Shown piece after piece: positions 20,949-34,200 of a stretch of 64,000 bases of DNA. The DNA comes from Calonectria ilicicola (taxonomy: Eukaryota > Ascomycota > Sordariomycetes > Hypocreales > Nectriaceae). The stretch is taken from assembly GCA_020809705.1 (NCBI GenBank), contig CP085831.1:2976001-3040000 (forward strand), written 5' to 3'. Within the stretch, counting starts at the first letter, position 1. The number at the start of each line of letters is the position of its first letter. The position numbers and the translations under genes are program-made. The notes beneath the pieces are model-generated. The model saw nothing but the letters and a program-made list of their open reading frames with translations. It was not told where the DNA came from and did no database searches.

Positions 20949-23900
20949 TTTGAATGGTAGGGGGGCGGTTGTTGATTAGAAGAGGGTATTTAAAAGTTGA
21001 GAGAGTGTGGTAAAAGAAGGCGAGTTGGTGAGTTGTGTGAGGAAGCTGAGAGTAGATGAGTTGAGGGAGAGAAGAAGATGTGAGTGAGTGATGATGAGAA
21101 AAGCTGACTTGAGGGAAGTTGAGGCCGTATTTATCTTGATTTCCAATGCTGCTCTCCTCATGTCAACCACTCTTGGCTTAATGACCGTTGAGGGTGGCTC
21201 ATTGCGCTAGTGCTCGCGGACGGCACTTGCTAGCGCCGGATCCCTGATGAACTCCATCACGCCCAAGCGTCTGCATTGGCCGAGCTTGAAGCCCAACACT
21301 TCGGCTAGTGGCTTGGGCCTGCCGATCAATCATTTCGATGGTGGTCTCGATGCTTCTATCCTGTTTTCTAAGACAGGAAATTTTCGAAAGACGGGGGACT
21401 TTTGCTTGTGCTACCATGGTCTTTTGGAATTTCGGATGACAGCCGAGCAGCCTCCATACGCGATGAAAGAGAAGCATAACTTAGTGCACACCACCTCATA
21501 TCTCAGCTGTCAAACTAGATGTCTACATGCACAATGGTGGATGAACGTAAAGCATTCTTCATACCGCAACTCCTCATGAGTCAATGTCAACTGGTCTAGA
21601 TCCCAACATCTTCCACCTTGTCTCTGTTCAGCTATCCCTGACGCTTGTAGTTTGCCCAATGTCTCAATGCCATTTCCATCGGTGAAAGGGAACAATTAGT
21701 TAGTGGATTGAGTTGTAAGTCAGTAGTGCGAGGTTGACTAAGGCGGTGAATTTCAGCCTCTCTTTGTCATGGTAAAACAAGCGGCTACTGGCAATGCTTG
21801 GTTTAAGACATGCAACATGAGCTTCCAAGATCGGCTTGACAATTCCGATTGGTATTCTCAGTAGAGCCTACTCGTAGGTTAATTAACCACGTATTTAGAC
21901 CCTTAGATAATAGGTGCACTATGGACAAGGGGGATGAATCAAGTGAGGCTCGGATGTAAGCCGGCAGGCCCTTCCATGCGCCAAGCAGCCGAGCCGACTA
22001 ACCCTGCCTGCTGCAAATGCATTCACGTTGGACTAGATTTCCCTTGTCACCGACAATCCGGATGCTGTTCCCCTCAAGAGCCATGCTTGAATCGCGCTAG
22101 ACATCGATTCAATTAACAGCACTCAAAGTGACTAGTCAGCTCAAAGAGACTGCAGCTATTAGAAATGGCGGGACGAGAAAAAATCTGCAGGGATGTGCGC
22201 CGATCACTTTCACACAGAGGCAGGCAGACTCGGCCCTTTTTGGGATCTAACCAGACCCAGCCAGCTCAAATATTTGTTTTCAGATGCATATGCATTTGCA
22301 CGGTCGCTCTGTATCTCGTAGCAACTGCATCTTAATTTCCAATACGATGGCACGGTTCAGAAAGGAAGAAAGAAAAAAAGGTGTGGTGTATGCCGGCTTA
22401 GCCGCCCTCGCACACCGTGATGACGCATTATGTGTGCTCGCTTCAATTAGCACCCGCGACTTTGGCATTTCTGACATGTCAGTGACACATGACTCTAGGG
22501 ATCTAAACGACAAAAAGGGGTAACCTGGTGGTTGGTGCGGGTTGCACGCAGCGTTGTCTCACCTTGACTGACATCGCGCACCGATGCCATGGTTAGCTCA
22601 CGCGGCCATGGATTAACCTTCAACCGTCCACTGCATAGCAAGACACATATGTTGCGACATACATGTTGGCCAGCCCGCCCGGTAAGATCAGGGTCCCTCC
22701 AGGAAGAAATGGGTCTTGTCTTTCTCGGAACCGGCGAACTGAGACCTGAGCAATGAGGAGAGAGGCCGGCCGGGTGCGCCACCGGACTATTTGTGGAGTG
22801 TCTTAGCTGCAGCTGCGAGGGCATCAGCGTGTTCCATTCGCTCAAGGGAGAAACCGCATGCTTCTGAGTCTTCTGTCAGCTTCTTCTTCTGCTTCTGCTT
22901 TGTCTTCTTCAACGCCCGATCGATCCAACGTACTCAGTTGGCAGACAACCCATCGAAAACATTTCCTGCACCTCGATTATGTTTCATTCCAGCTTTAATC
23001 CAGCTCAATTGACCCTGCGCTCAAATGGAACAAGGCGGCGTCGGCTAGAGGCCCCCACAGTGGCCTTTTCATCCCTTAATAATTATTTTAGTGAGCTTGG
23101 ACGTGCAGTCGCCTCGCTAGCGCACACTACTCTGCTTGACAGCGGGCGCGCGCGCTTGCTTGCGGACCGCCACCGCTTGGCTCCGGACACGTAAGGCCGA
23201 GTTGTCGTTTATCCCTGAAAAAAAGAAACCTGCCTTTAGGGGAGGGCGCCAGTGCAGGGCGGCAAGTCAGCTCGACTGACTGTAGGGTATGGAGTTGTAT
23301 ATTCTCAATCGCGACAATTATTGCACACTTGGATCGTGCTGAAGAGTATAGTTTTTTATTATAGTTGATTTTTATTTTAATTTTATTTTATGATATCTTC
23401 TTCTAGGGTGGGAGTTGAATTGATGAAGAGGAAATTGACGTGGTGATGGCATTTATGTTATATTTAGACACTTAGGTTTTTTCGCATGTGAAAAGTAAAC
23501 TCGAGCTAGGCACAGCTTCATCCCATGTTTGTCTATGATGAGAAAAATTTACTAGCTATCATTAAACCATTCTGAGCTCGACCATACCAAAATTTAATTT
23601 GGCACCATTATTCATCAGGGTGCAATGAAGGGTTAAGCTAAATATACTTGCATGATGCCTTTAACAAGTAAACACTCTTGTATACACAGTCTAGTCGTGA
23701 AGAACCCGATCAATTGAAGTGCCCCTCATGAAAAAACCCATTTTCATGCAAAAATATGCTGTCGAAAATCTGGTCACGTTTAAGAGTCAATAGCATCCAA
23801 ATAAAGACGAGGCTATCCGAACTTGGACCGGTGCCACCCTTCAGACAGGCAAAAGGCGGAATCACCCTGTGACCCGGCACTTGGATACATCGAAGAATAT

Positions 23901-24860
23901 TCACTTGGGTCACCTGATACTACTGTAAATCCATTGGAACATGCATGTCTTGGTGGCTCCTATACTACGCCAGACCGGACAAGTTAAAATTCTTAAATGA
24001 AGCCAACCACCCCCGCAGTGGAGCGGTCACCGCCTGAACTAGCTGTGATGACAGAAGGGGAGACGAAGCTAAAAAAAAAAAAAGACTTGTATTTATTGCG
24101 GAAGCGGCACAATATGAATCGACGTAACTGACACAGACTTTAGTATCCCGCGCAGCTGGTTGGGCTAGATTGGAGTAAAGCCCAAAGGCGCTTGTTATAT
24201 TGACCGCTCCCGAGAATTTCACCGTATCACAAATTACGACGGCAGTTAGCAGAGGCAATCAAAATACAACAGCGCAGAGGGAATTGACCACGGCAGAGGG
24301 CTTGGTCCGGTCTTTGTAGAGCATTCCCGGGTGGGATTGCCCCTCTTGGAGAACAGATGCTGGATAATTGATTACGCGACCCTTTGTGGGAGCACCCGCG
24401 GAGATGGAGTTTATTTTCACCCAGATGTGTACTTTTGTATTAACTTTATCGGTTATAGCATGCCGATTGTGGGTCGTATCGTTCCCTTCTGATCGAATAT
24501 GTGACTTTGTGATGCTATGACTGCACAAAACTTCCATTTCGACAAATGCCGCGGCCGAAGCACCAAGTTGTGGAGAATTTATCGTGGTATTTTTCGGTTT
24601 CACGAGTTGGCAGTTTATTTTGGCCATTTGCTAGATTTTCGTGAACTGGGATAAAGTGGTACGATTCGAATACGCCGCATTTGTCGATCATGGCCCGGAA
24701 TGACACCCATTCACACACTGCCCTTGAACTTGCAAAAGTGATGACTAATGCAAAGAATCTAGGAGTTTTGTAATAAATACGAGTGTGTAATGTTTTTAAT
24801 AGTGGAATTTGTAGTTTAAATCGATACTGTATCATCTGCTCAGCAGTAAACGCACAAAAA
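20949..24860. other. 3.9-kb gap without a convincing gene
   Basis: The first 200 bases are the purine-rich (minus-strand pyrimidine-rich) leader and promoter of the secreted-protein gene. Beyond that, short ORFs occur in all frames without conserved motifs, splice structure or codon preference. A patch near 23355-23395 is AT-rich. Two abutting minus-strand ORFs (24627-24259 and 24258-23965) were considered and set aside. No tRNA, CRISPR array or complete transposon was seen. Confidence 0.4.
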
Positions 24861-25901
24861 ATGAGCCACACTGGTATTTGGGTTTCGTCCGATGGTTCCC
24901 TATCCATCCGAGAGTTGCCCAGTATCCAGCCATCTTCTCTAGCACCGGGGGAGCACCTGGTCCGAGTGGAGTACAGCGGCGTCAACCCGGCTGATAAAAA
25001 GCATTCTCTTCATCTTGGGCTTGGGGACCGCGTCGCTGGATACGATGCAGTCGGCACCATTGTTGCTTCCGGGCCGCAAACTACTCTCCAGCCCGGCGCA
25101 CGGGTCTGTCTCCTTGCCAAGACGGGACTTTCCGAAAAGCAAACAGTGTATGGCGCCCACCAAAAGTTCCTTGTTGCTGACGAACGGGGATGCTTTTCGT
25201 TAGGGCCCAATGTGCCCCCTGACGTGGCGGCAACTATACCTGTTGTTGTCGCCACCGCGGCCGACGCCCTCTTCTCCCTTTTGCATTTCAAACCAGTCTC
25301 GTGCTCATCTAATCGCGTCCCGTTGCTTATTTGGGGTGGTTCTTCTGCAGTTGGGCACGCCACCATCCAGTTTGCTCAGGCGGCTGGTATTTGGCCGATC
25401 CTTGTGACCGCCTCTCGTCGGCACCATGCTGCTCTTGAGAAGAGGGGAGCGAGCCGGTGCTTTGATTACAGAGATGAGAATGTGCGCGAGGCAATAGTTT
25501 CCGCTGTGCAAGAGTTGATGCCTGGCCACGTACTCCGACATGCCATTGATGCAACTGGGTCCAATGCTGAAAACATCATGGCTGTCTGCACTGCCCCCGA
25601 CCCTGCGTTGGTCTGTACGGCTGGTGGGCCACATGGCCTTCCAAAGCCCTTTGCAGCTGTGATTTTTGATGAAGATGTGAAGTTGGGACATAACAGGGTG
25701 GTGGTACGTCGGACAACAGATGCTCCTGTAGTCAAGGAAAAGGTGCAATGGGCCCTAGATCATCTTGGCACCGAGTTTCACCAAGTGCCCGTTCAGGTCA
25801 TAGACGGTACCATCGATGCTTTAATGAATGCCATGGACAATGTTGGCAACGCCAAAGTCTCGTTTACAAAGTATGTGATGAAGTGGGGTCAAGATGGGTA
25901 A
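24861..25901 (+). CDS. MDR-family oxidoreductase, trans-enoyl-reductase / quinone-reductase-like
   Basis: Single exon, 346 residues; the ATG at 24861 is preferred over an earlier in-frame one because the domain starts at once (GIWVSSDGSL). Seen: a GroES-like N-terminal half with SGVNPADKKH and GDRVAGYDAVG, then a Rossmann half with IWGGSSAVGHATIQFAQAAG near 160, DYRDENV near 200 and DATGS near 227. No catalytic-zinc Cys/His pattern is visible. These enzymes use NADPH to reduce activated double bonds; fungal relatives act beside polyketide synthases, but no synthase is in this window, so the substrate is unknown. It is convergent with the RecQ gene, 165 bases apart. Confidence 0.85.
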   Translation: MSHTGIWVSSDGSLSIRELPSIQPSSLAPGEHLVRVEYSGVNPADKKHSLHLGLGDRVAGYDAVGTIVASGPQTTLQPGARVCLLAKTGLSEKQTVYGAHQKFLVADERGCFSLGPNVPPDVAATIPVVVATAADALFSLLHFKPVSCSSNRVPLLIWGGSSAVGHATIQFAQAAGIWPILVTASRRHHAALEKRGASRCFDYRDENVREAIVSAVQELMPGHVLRHAIDATGSNAENIMAVCTAPDPALVCTAGGPHGLPKPFAAVIFDEDVKLGHNRVVVRRTTDAPVVKEKVQWALDHLGTEFHQVPVQVIDGTIDALMNAMDNVGNAKVSFTKYVMKWGQDG

Positions 25902-26066
25902 GTTGGGTCGAGTACAATGAGGGTCAGCGCAGCAGGGGTCAACCCGGAGATCTACAAGATAAGATGCAATTTTACTTTGAGTGGCTTACATTTACCACCC
26001 ACATCACCCACACATGAATTAGTAATTGTTCCAGGCGGTAATACAACAGCCAACCTTGCGTCCTCC

Positions 26067-28722
26067 TTACTTGGTCTTTTCACCACACTCTTTGACAAAC
26101 TCCTTCAAAATTAACTGGTCCAACAAGTTAGCAAAGCGCAAACCCACTCAACTGCGTGGTTGAAATGATTGACGTACCTCAAAATCTTGATCTGCCATTG
26201 ACATGAAAACAGAATTCTTGTTCAACTTAAGCTTCTGGATTCTCGGGCTGTTGATACCAAACGCTATTCGTGCAAGGAAGCGCGCGTCATCTCGTACATC
26301 AGTTTCCGCCAAAATCTTTTTAATCTTTTGCTTGTCCAGCTGCTTTGGGGACGCAGGTGGAACCTCAATCGGTTTGCCCTCGATGCAAAAGGTGCAGTGT
26401 CCACAAGCGCTTTTACCATCCGGGAGACTCATTCCAAAATGCTCGGCAATAGAGCCGGCAAAGCACTTTGGTGCCGTGAGAAATTTGATGACTTCTTTGA
26501 TCTTTGCTAGACCATGCTCTTCACGCTTCTTGAGATCCGCGTAAAGCTTGTTTGTCAAAGCATCAATCTCAGCTTTGCTCTGCGGAAGTTTAGACAGCAC
26601 CTTGTACTTTGCCATTACTCCACCAACTTTCAACTTGATTGCTCCTGTGTCGTTGCACTCGTTGAGGACTCGGATGAGATCATTGCGGCGTAAATCCGTC
26701 TTCTCGGCTATAGCGGTGGGATCGACGGTATAAAACTTCTTGGCCTTTGAAGCGCCGGCAAGGATAGCGTTTGCTTCGGGGGTTCCCTTCCTTTTGAGGA
26801 ATGAAAGATCATTCGTGAGAGATTCAAATTTGTATGAGCTGTACTCGGGCGTAATGGCTCGGATGAGGTTAAATCTTAGTTCGAGAGAGGCGTAAATGAC
26901 ACCTAAAGGGTTCTGCCGTATGTCGAATTGAGAGGACTGTTCGTAATGGCTCGTCTTAAAGGATTCGCCTTTGGGGAGTTTGACCACCTCGTCGTTGAAT
27001 ATGTCTTTGAGGAGGCTTTGAACTGCGCGAAGAGATGGTAAATCTCCACGGGCGAAACTCTCCTTGATATGGAAGTCACTTGGGCAGAGGTAGAGGACAC
27101 ATTGGCTTGGTTTTCCATCACGACCGGCACGGCCGACCTGCTGACAATACTCTTCGATGGTATTCGGCAGATCCCAGTGAACAATGTTGCGGATATCTTT
27201 TAAACGTCACGTTAGAAACGTTTTTTGTTTCATTCGGATAAGGGCCACAATGTACATACCTGATTTATCGATACCCATGCCAAAGGCGATCGTGGCGACA
27301 ACCTGGTTGTGGATTAGGATTTGATTTAGCGGTCGTGGGCGGTGGACCTTACAATTGGGACTCTGGAGGCCATGAAATCGGCTTGAATGAGCTTTTTGTC
27401 GTCTACCGACATGCCTGCGTGGAAGTAGCTTGAACGATGGCGTTTTGCGTTGAGCTGTGCCGCTAAATCCTCAGCTTGCTGGTAAAGGGTTAGCAGGATT
27501 AACATACGTGAAAGAGTGAGGGAAATGCTGGACCTTGTGCGTCGTAACATAGACAAGAGTTGGACCCGAGTGCTTGGTGAGAAAATCGAGGAGCAGTTCC
27601 AACTTGTCTTCCTGCTTAGCCACGGCTTTTGTCTCGAGTCGAAGGCTAACAAAAACTATTAGTAGATCATGGATTATTGGGGATAGTTCAGGCATTACTT
27701 TGGGCGGTGTGGAGAAGTTCTGAAGACGCCGTCGGTGGGAATGTTGAAGTTTTTGCGAATATCATCCGCGACTACAGGTGTAGCTGTTGCGGTCAGGCAG
27801 ATCACTTTTTCGGCCTTGATTTCTTGAACGAAGCGGGCGACTACACCAAGGTTAATATTGGCGACTAGGGCCTAGAAACTGAAGGACGTCTGACCTTTGA
27901 GGTAATCGGGACGAAAAGAGTGGCCCCACTAGCGATGTGTTAGATTCGTCGGTCTCATCACAAAACAGGTTCTGGTCGATAGTCCGCTCACCTCTGAGAT
28001 ACAGTGCGCCTCGTCAACGCCAATGAGACGCACACCTCCTCTGACGCTTTTGATGGTCTCGACAAAGCCTTCATTGTTGAGTCGCTCGGGCGCGCAGTAC
28101 AGCAGCCGCATTTGTCCCTTGCGCAAAGAGTCGGTGATTTGCTGCACCTCTTCCCAGGACTTGGTAGAGTCGAGGCAGTCTGCTGCAATTCCCTTGCGTT
28201 TGAGAGTGTCGACTTGGTCCTTCATCAAAGCAATTAGAGGCGATACGACAATGGTGATGCCTGATTCTCCCGGCTGTCGCTGCTTGGTCTGACTGTCGAT
28301 TTGCTCAAAAGCAATCGCAGGGATCTGGAAAATAAAATTCTAGTCAGCCGAAGAGCGACTTGGTTTACCAAGAAGGCGTCATTGAATTGATTGATTACCT
28401 GGTAGCAAAGCGACTTGCCCGCACCCGTGGGGAAAATGACAAGCGCATTCTCGCCGCCGAGGACCTGGCGGATGGCCGCCTCTTGCTCATGTCGAAAGGC
28501 GCTGTAGCCGAATACTTTGGAGAGGATGGACTGCGCTACTTGAAGATTTGTCTCCTGGTCAGCGGCATCATCAGTCTTTGCATGCTTCGCCTTTTTGGGA
28601 TGAGGCAACGTTGATGCTCGTTGGCGCTTTGCTGGTGGGGGCTGCACCAGGTCTTCCTCGACGATGTCATCAAAAAGCTCATCGCCCGAGTCAAACTCAT
28701 CATCAATCGCGTCGGCGCCCAT
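26067..28722 (-). CDS. RecQ-family ATP-dependent DNA helicase
   Basis: Nine exons on the minus strand: 28722-28399, 28324-27992, 27928-27895, 27840-27699, 27645-27534, 27478-27353, 27302-27260, 27196-26178 and 26114-26067; 726 residues. Seen: an acidic and basic N-terminal tail, Walker A FPTGAGKS near 98, DEAHCISEWGHSFRPDY near 212, LTATATP near 250, VYVTTHK, ATIAFGMGID and QVGRAGRDG. The RecQ zinc-binding region has Cys in APKC and CGHC-FC near 585, followed by a winged-helix-like part. The family unwinds DNA 3'-5' in recombination and fork repair. The fifth exon's donor (GTCCAG) is weak but gives a perfect family match across the join. Compact size suggests a RECQ1-like rather than a BLM-like member. 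Confidence 0.93.
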
Positions 28723-29230
28723 AATTCCCGGTTTTTCTCTCCTGATTGGCCTATTTTTTGGGGTTGATCAGGTCGATGCGGTCGCTGGAGGTTGTCCTCA
28801 AAATTCAGAACGCGTGAACACATCGCCATCTTGGGAAAGCTGACTAAGCAGTTCTGTCAGACAAAAGCAACGAAATCCGAGCATGCGATAACTTAGCTAT
28901 ACAAGACCATGAGTAGATCCACGTGCGCCAAAAATCATAGAATGAAGAGTTTAAGCGTGCATCTCGAATTGATACACTTTTTTTGGCCAGACCCTTTGAG
29001 ACGCATCGTGACTCAGGTGAGCACAGCTATTGTTATGTGTGGCTTGCTAACCGAATCAGTCACAAAACCACAACCTTACCAACAAACTCACCACAAACTC
29101 CGTTCGGGGGTTTTCACATATCCGAACTAGGATAAAACTTGCGCCAGACTTCGTAAAAGCGTTGGCATCAACGACTCCATTATAATATTGCTCAAACAAT
29201 TAGCCCTGCCCTATTGAATCCGAAAATACC
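28723..29230. other. Intergenic region upstream of the RecQ gene
   Basis: Promoter of the RecQ gene and the 3' flank of the serine hydrolase. No further feature is supported. Confidence 0.4.
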
Positions 29231-30394
29231 CTACAGCTCGACGCCAAGACACTTGTAAAACTCCCTCAAATACAACTCGGACCTCTCAGAGCCCATGATA
29301 CCCTCGCTCATCTTATTCATGACATACGTGAAAGTGATTTTGCGGTCGAGATCCATCACCTCCATTGAGCCGCCCCATCCTCCCCAGAAACAGATTCGGC
29401 CCTCGGACGGCAACCACTTGATGGAATCTGATGATGCCCCGCCAACGATGCCGTATCCAGTACCAAATCGGACTGGGACGCCTAGAGCCAGATCGACGCC
29501 GTTGGATTGTTCCTTGAAGATTTGATCGATGGTTTTCTGTGAAAGAAGTCTAACGCCATTGACCTCTCCACCAAGCGGAATGAGCGACAGGATGCGAGAA
29601 AGGCCTCGCGCATTGGAGTGACCGTTGGCAGCGCCAATCTCGGCCTTGCGCCATCCTGGTGTCAGTGCCACGTGGGGTTCTTTGACAGAAATGGCAAATG
29701 TCTTGAACGGGATGCTGTTTTGGTCCAATTGCGCAAACGCCGCGTTCGAGTCGACCTGGGGAGGGATGACATCGGATACTCGGCCCCAGTCCTTCTCAAG
29801 AGCACCAATTTGGAAATCGGCTCCTAGTGGGCCGGCAATCTCCTCAGCGACAAACTGCTTCAGAGACTTACCGCTGGTGCGCCTGATGAGCTCTCCAATT
29901 AGGTGTCCCATGACGAGTGAGTGATAGCCCGATGCGGTGCCAGGCTCCCACCATGGAGCTTGCTTGGCCAGACGTTCTGTAGCTCCTGCAGTGTCGTAGA
30001 TATCCTCCCACTCGATAGGGAGCTCCCATCCGCCTACACCAGAGGTGTGTGAGAGAAAGTGGCGCACAAGAACTCCTTCTTTGCCATTTTGCGCAAACTC
30101 TGGCCAATACTTGGAAACCGGTGCGTCAAGGTCCAATAGGCCGCGGTCAACTTGAACGAGGGCTGCAAATGTCGCAACTGTCTTTGTCGAAGACCAGATG
30201 TTTGTGATGGTATCCGTATTCCAGGGAAGAGTTCGTGCTTCGTCCGAGTGACCACCCCAGATATCCACCACGTCCTTACCGTCGACATTGATGACGATGG
30301 AAGCACCAACCTCTCCACCAGATTCGATCTGTTTTTTGAGCAGAGCCTGGAGACCCTCGAATTGGGCGTCGCAATGGCCTTGGACGGTCGCCAT
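29231..30394 (-). CDS. Beta-lactamase-like serine hydrolase / esterase
   Basis: Single exon, 387 residues. Seen: the SxxK motif SSTK at 68-71, a Tyr motif GYHS near 157, and the late Gly/Trp-rich FWGGWGGS near 340 where class C beta-lactamases have a KTG-type motif. There is no signal peptide, so a cytosolic location is likely. This clan includes fungal esterases, transesterases and lactone-processing enzymes; true beta-lactam hydrolysis is not implied. No biosynthetic neighbour fixes the substrate. Confidence 0.87.
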   Translation of the reverse strand: MATVQGHCDAQFEGLQALLKKQIESGGEVGASIVINVDGKDVVDIWGGHSDEARTLPWNTDTITNIWSSTKTVATFAALVQVDRGLLDLDAPVSKYWPEFAQNGKEGVLVRHFLSHTSGVGGWELPIEWEDIYDTAGATERLAKQAPWWEPGTASGYHSLVMGHLIGELIRRTSGKSLKQFVAEEIAGPLGADFQIGALEKDWGRVSDVIPPQVDSNAAFAQLDQNSIPFKTFAISVKEPHVALTPGWRKAEIGAANGHSNARGLSRILSLIPLGGEVNGVRLLSQKTIDQIFKEQSNGVDLALGVPVRFGTGYGIVGGASSDSIKWLPSEGRICFWGGWGGSMEVMDLDRKITFTYVMNKMSEGIMGSERSELYLREFYKCLGVEL

Positions 30395-31264
30395 AGTTGC
30401 TGCAAGGCTGACTAATTTCTTTATATGCTTTGGGATAGTAATGTGACAATTGGTTGTTATCTGTTTATCGTTCAGTTATGAGACGATGAGTTTCTAAATA
30501 GCGATACTGTTGCCACTCGCCGAGGCACCACCACCTTGAAGTATTTAACCCCTCATCTGTTCACCCCTGTCCCTTGCGCGTTGGGCCTGGGTGGTTGTTT
30601 TCGGCGGTCATGCCCCGTTGAAATCATTCCCCAATAAAACTAAAAAACGGATTTGGTTCCACGCCATGAATGGGGCTAATGCCACTAGCTGCAGACACTG
30701 GAGTGGATCGTGAACGAGCAGCCGAGGCAGACCCCCTCCATGACTCTAGTATAGCAGGTCTTGTCTGGAGATGAGATTTTCCTTTCGCGTCCTCCCAATA
30801 GAATGTACCTATCAATTATGGTAATGGTGACATTTGATCTTCCCGCTTTCACTCTTATTCGCAAGAGGCAATCCCGAGGGGGGTATCCCAGTAGTGGGTC
30901 CCGTTGTTTCGGAGCTTGCCTATTTTGCATCAAATCGACAACGCTAACCCATCATGTAGGGATGACCTGAGCTTTAACAAGTGTCCTGTTGTGCTGATTC
31001 ATCATGCTTGCGCGTTTAACTCGTTTGCACCATATAGGATTATCCTGGGGGTGATGCTGACGGAGGCATTCATTCTGCAATCTGTAGTAATCTTGTTGCC
31101 ATGGCTCATGATTCATAAAGCTTCAGAAAGGTTGGCTACTGCATCTCACATTACCTATGATTCTCAACATTTCTTAAGTATAAAGTAATATAATAAATTT
31201 TCAATTATACTGATAGATGATAGATTTTGATCTTTTTCCCTTTTTTGTTCTTCTCTCATGCCAG
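30395..31264. other. Intergenic region between hydrolase and NLR genes
   Basis: Promoter of the serine hydrolase (TATA-like GTATTTAA near 30540) and the 3' flank of the NACHT-WD40 gene. Short ORFs have no coding character. Confidence 0.4.
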
Positions 31265-34200
31265 CTAAGATTTAAGTTTAAGAAACGTCAGACGACCAGA
31301 CTCATGACCGAGTACTACCATGTTTTCATAAGCTGCATAACATCTCGCCCTATAATCTCGTGGAATCATAATAACCCTTTTCCCGTCTCTTAAAATCCAG
31401 TCTTGTTTGATAGCAATCTTCATGGGCGGTTGCGGTGGGCGAGTTTGGTTTTCGGACACATTCCCACTTAAATATAGCGAATCGCTATCGGTTAGTAGTC
31501 GATGACCATCCTGAGAAAAATACAATCTTGTAGTTGGGTTTTGTGTGCGAAACGGGTTGCGTGTTTTGGTCCAATTTTTTGGGTCTAGAATCGAGACCGT
31601 GTTTTGTTTTGAAGCTAATGCAAATTGAAGACCGTCTTTTGAGTAAACCATTGCTGTGGCAGCTCCATCATGGGATTTAAATGGCGGATGCTCTTTCCCA
31701 GTTTTGATGTCCCGTATTTGGATCGTCATATCTTCATAAGCTGACAGAAAACGTCGACGATCAGTAGAAACTGCAATGGCTGTAATTATGCCAGCGTGGT
31801 CGCCAGGTATTGTTTGGAATTTTCTCGAATTCACATCCCAGAGACATAATACCCCGTTGACAGACACAGAAATCATCCATTTGCCATCGGATGAGAAAAT
31901 AACAGACCGAATTGCCTTGTTATGGCCTTGGGGATTTGGCTTGTGCGTGTCGACAGTAGTATCCCACAAGCGGACGGTTTGGTCGTTGGAGCCAGACACC
32001 AGAAGATTCCTGGCCACCGCCCATGCAATAGAACTAACCGAGCTGCTATGACCTTTGAAGACTCCTTGGCAAACTCCTCTGATAGGATCCCAGAAGCGTA
32101 TTGTGTTATCTTTCGAACCTGAAGCGAGCTGGGTGCCTGTTGGCGAAAATGCTACTGCATTGACGCATGTTTCGTGACCAGACAAGTCTGGTCGAAACTT
32201 GCCAGTTCTAACATCCCAGATCCGTATTAACTTACTATCGGATCCTATTGCAAGCAATTCCGCACCGCTTGAAAAAGAGACTGAGTTAACTGGTGCTCCT
32301 ACATTTATCGGTGCATTCCTGCACCTCTCCATGCCAAGATTCCATATGCGCACAGTACTATCATCAGAAGCAGATGCAAGCAAGCAAGAATCGGGTGAGA
32401 ATGTCACTGAGCTGATCCACTTCTCATGCCCTGGAATCATTCGTTCTTGGCAACCTTTATCATAGTCCCAAATCCGTATAGTAGCATCATTAGAGCCTGA
32501 CGCTAGAAGTCGACCGTCAGGCGAGAAGGCCACAGATCTGACCCAATCAGTATGACCTGTAAGTTTCCACTTACAGGAATATGTCTCACCATCCCATATT
32601 CGAATAGTTGTGTCATAAGAACCAGAGGCGAGCCATTTGCTGTTTGGTGAAAAGGCCACAGTTCTAACTGTTTTATCATGGCCGTTCAGACTTGCAAGTC
32701 GCTCTCCAGCCTTAGTGTCATAGATGCAAATTGTTTGATCGTTTGATGCTGATGCAAATCGATCTCCACTGAGCGAGGATGCGACAGCCCAAACTGTCCC
32801 TGTATGATCTTCAAGTGTTTGTCTGCAGGCACTCCAATTCACGTCAATGCCATGGATTTCTTCAATATGCTGTAGCCTTTTATCCCAATATATCTTTCTC
32901 ACTAGGCTATTTGATGGCGAAAATGCGAGTGCAGCAACATATAGTTGCAATGGTGTTCGTGCTATCATCGAGCCATGACTAAGAACAAAGCGTTCTGCGT
33001 CTTCTAGCAAACTGACTATTGCACGGGGCGCACTGGAATTGGACTTCAAAAGAAGTCAACGTTAAGTATATCTCATGTTCTTAGAAAGATCTTACCATAA
33101 AATGTTCAAGAAGCATCCTGATGCTGGCGATTCCTCTCAAGATTTGACGTGAAAGACTAAGAGCTTCTAGCCATTCTAGAAGATGGCACCTCAAGAATGA
33201 ATATATATCATCTTCGTAATGTAAATCACTCTCCTGAACTTCTCTCTGAACTTCCATGAAATGGTAAGGCCAGAATTGGATGGAATATGCAATAGGGGCT
33301 ATTGGATCTGGGATGAGAGGTTCCACATTTTCAATGGAAACAGCTGGATGATTCAAGCGGTGGATATCTGGTTTTAGCTGTTGAGATAGAATGTCAATAG
33401 ATCGCAGAAGGATTGTTTGGTGAATGGCCTTTGCGCCGTAAGTGGACTCTGGGGGGAATTGTTCTTTGGTGTCAATAATAAACTCGTGCGCTGACTGGTC
33501 AGTGAAGTAGATGTAACCGTCAACTACTTTTATGAATGAACCGCAAGCTGTGACAAGATCCGAAATACCATGAAATCTAGTCAAAACCTCCATCTCTGGC
33601 AAGCTCGGAGGGCGACACAATGTTGCCGCGATTGCTAGAAATTGTAAACACAGCTGGCTCTCTTTGTGATGGTATATTTCTTGGATCATTTGCTCGTAAA
33701 GGGGTAATAAATCTTGCGGTATTGCGTCGAGAATTTTGAGCATATTCCACTCTCTTGACCATTCGAGTTTCTTGAAAGCAAGTGCTAGCCAAAGGAAAGT
33801 TCCTCCAGTACGGGAGTGTAGACGCTTTTTAATGATACATATGAATTCTTTATCAAGGCTTTTTAATGTTTGAAGGGCTGATAGTCTATTTTCGATATAT
33901 ATTGAAATTGCGTTAGACATCGCATCTGTTTGTTGGACGAGATCAATGTTTTTAACAAAGTAATTCGACTCGAAAGAGATTTCGATTTCTTCTTTCTTGC
34001 GGCTGGTTATGAGCCATTTGACTTTGCTAGACAGTGAAGTTCTCCTGATTAGGTTTAAAACGTCTGATAAGCCTATTGAGCATTCATTTAATGCGTCTAT
34101 GACCAGATATATAGTTTCTATTTTTGGGTCATGTATTACATCTTCCAAAATTGTCGATAGTCTCCGAAAATCTCGCAAGGCGCCGGAACCATTATATTGG

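Noticed and set aside
23965..24627. Two abutting minus-strand ORFs (24627-24259, 24258-23965)
   Set aside because: No motif, no splice signals or family resemblance, and composition like the surrounding non-coding DNA.
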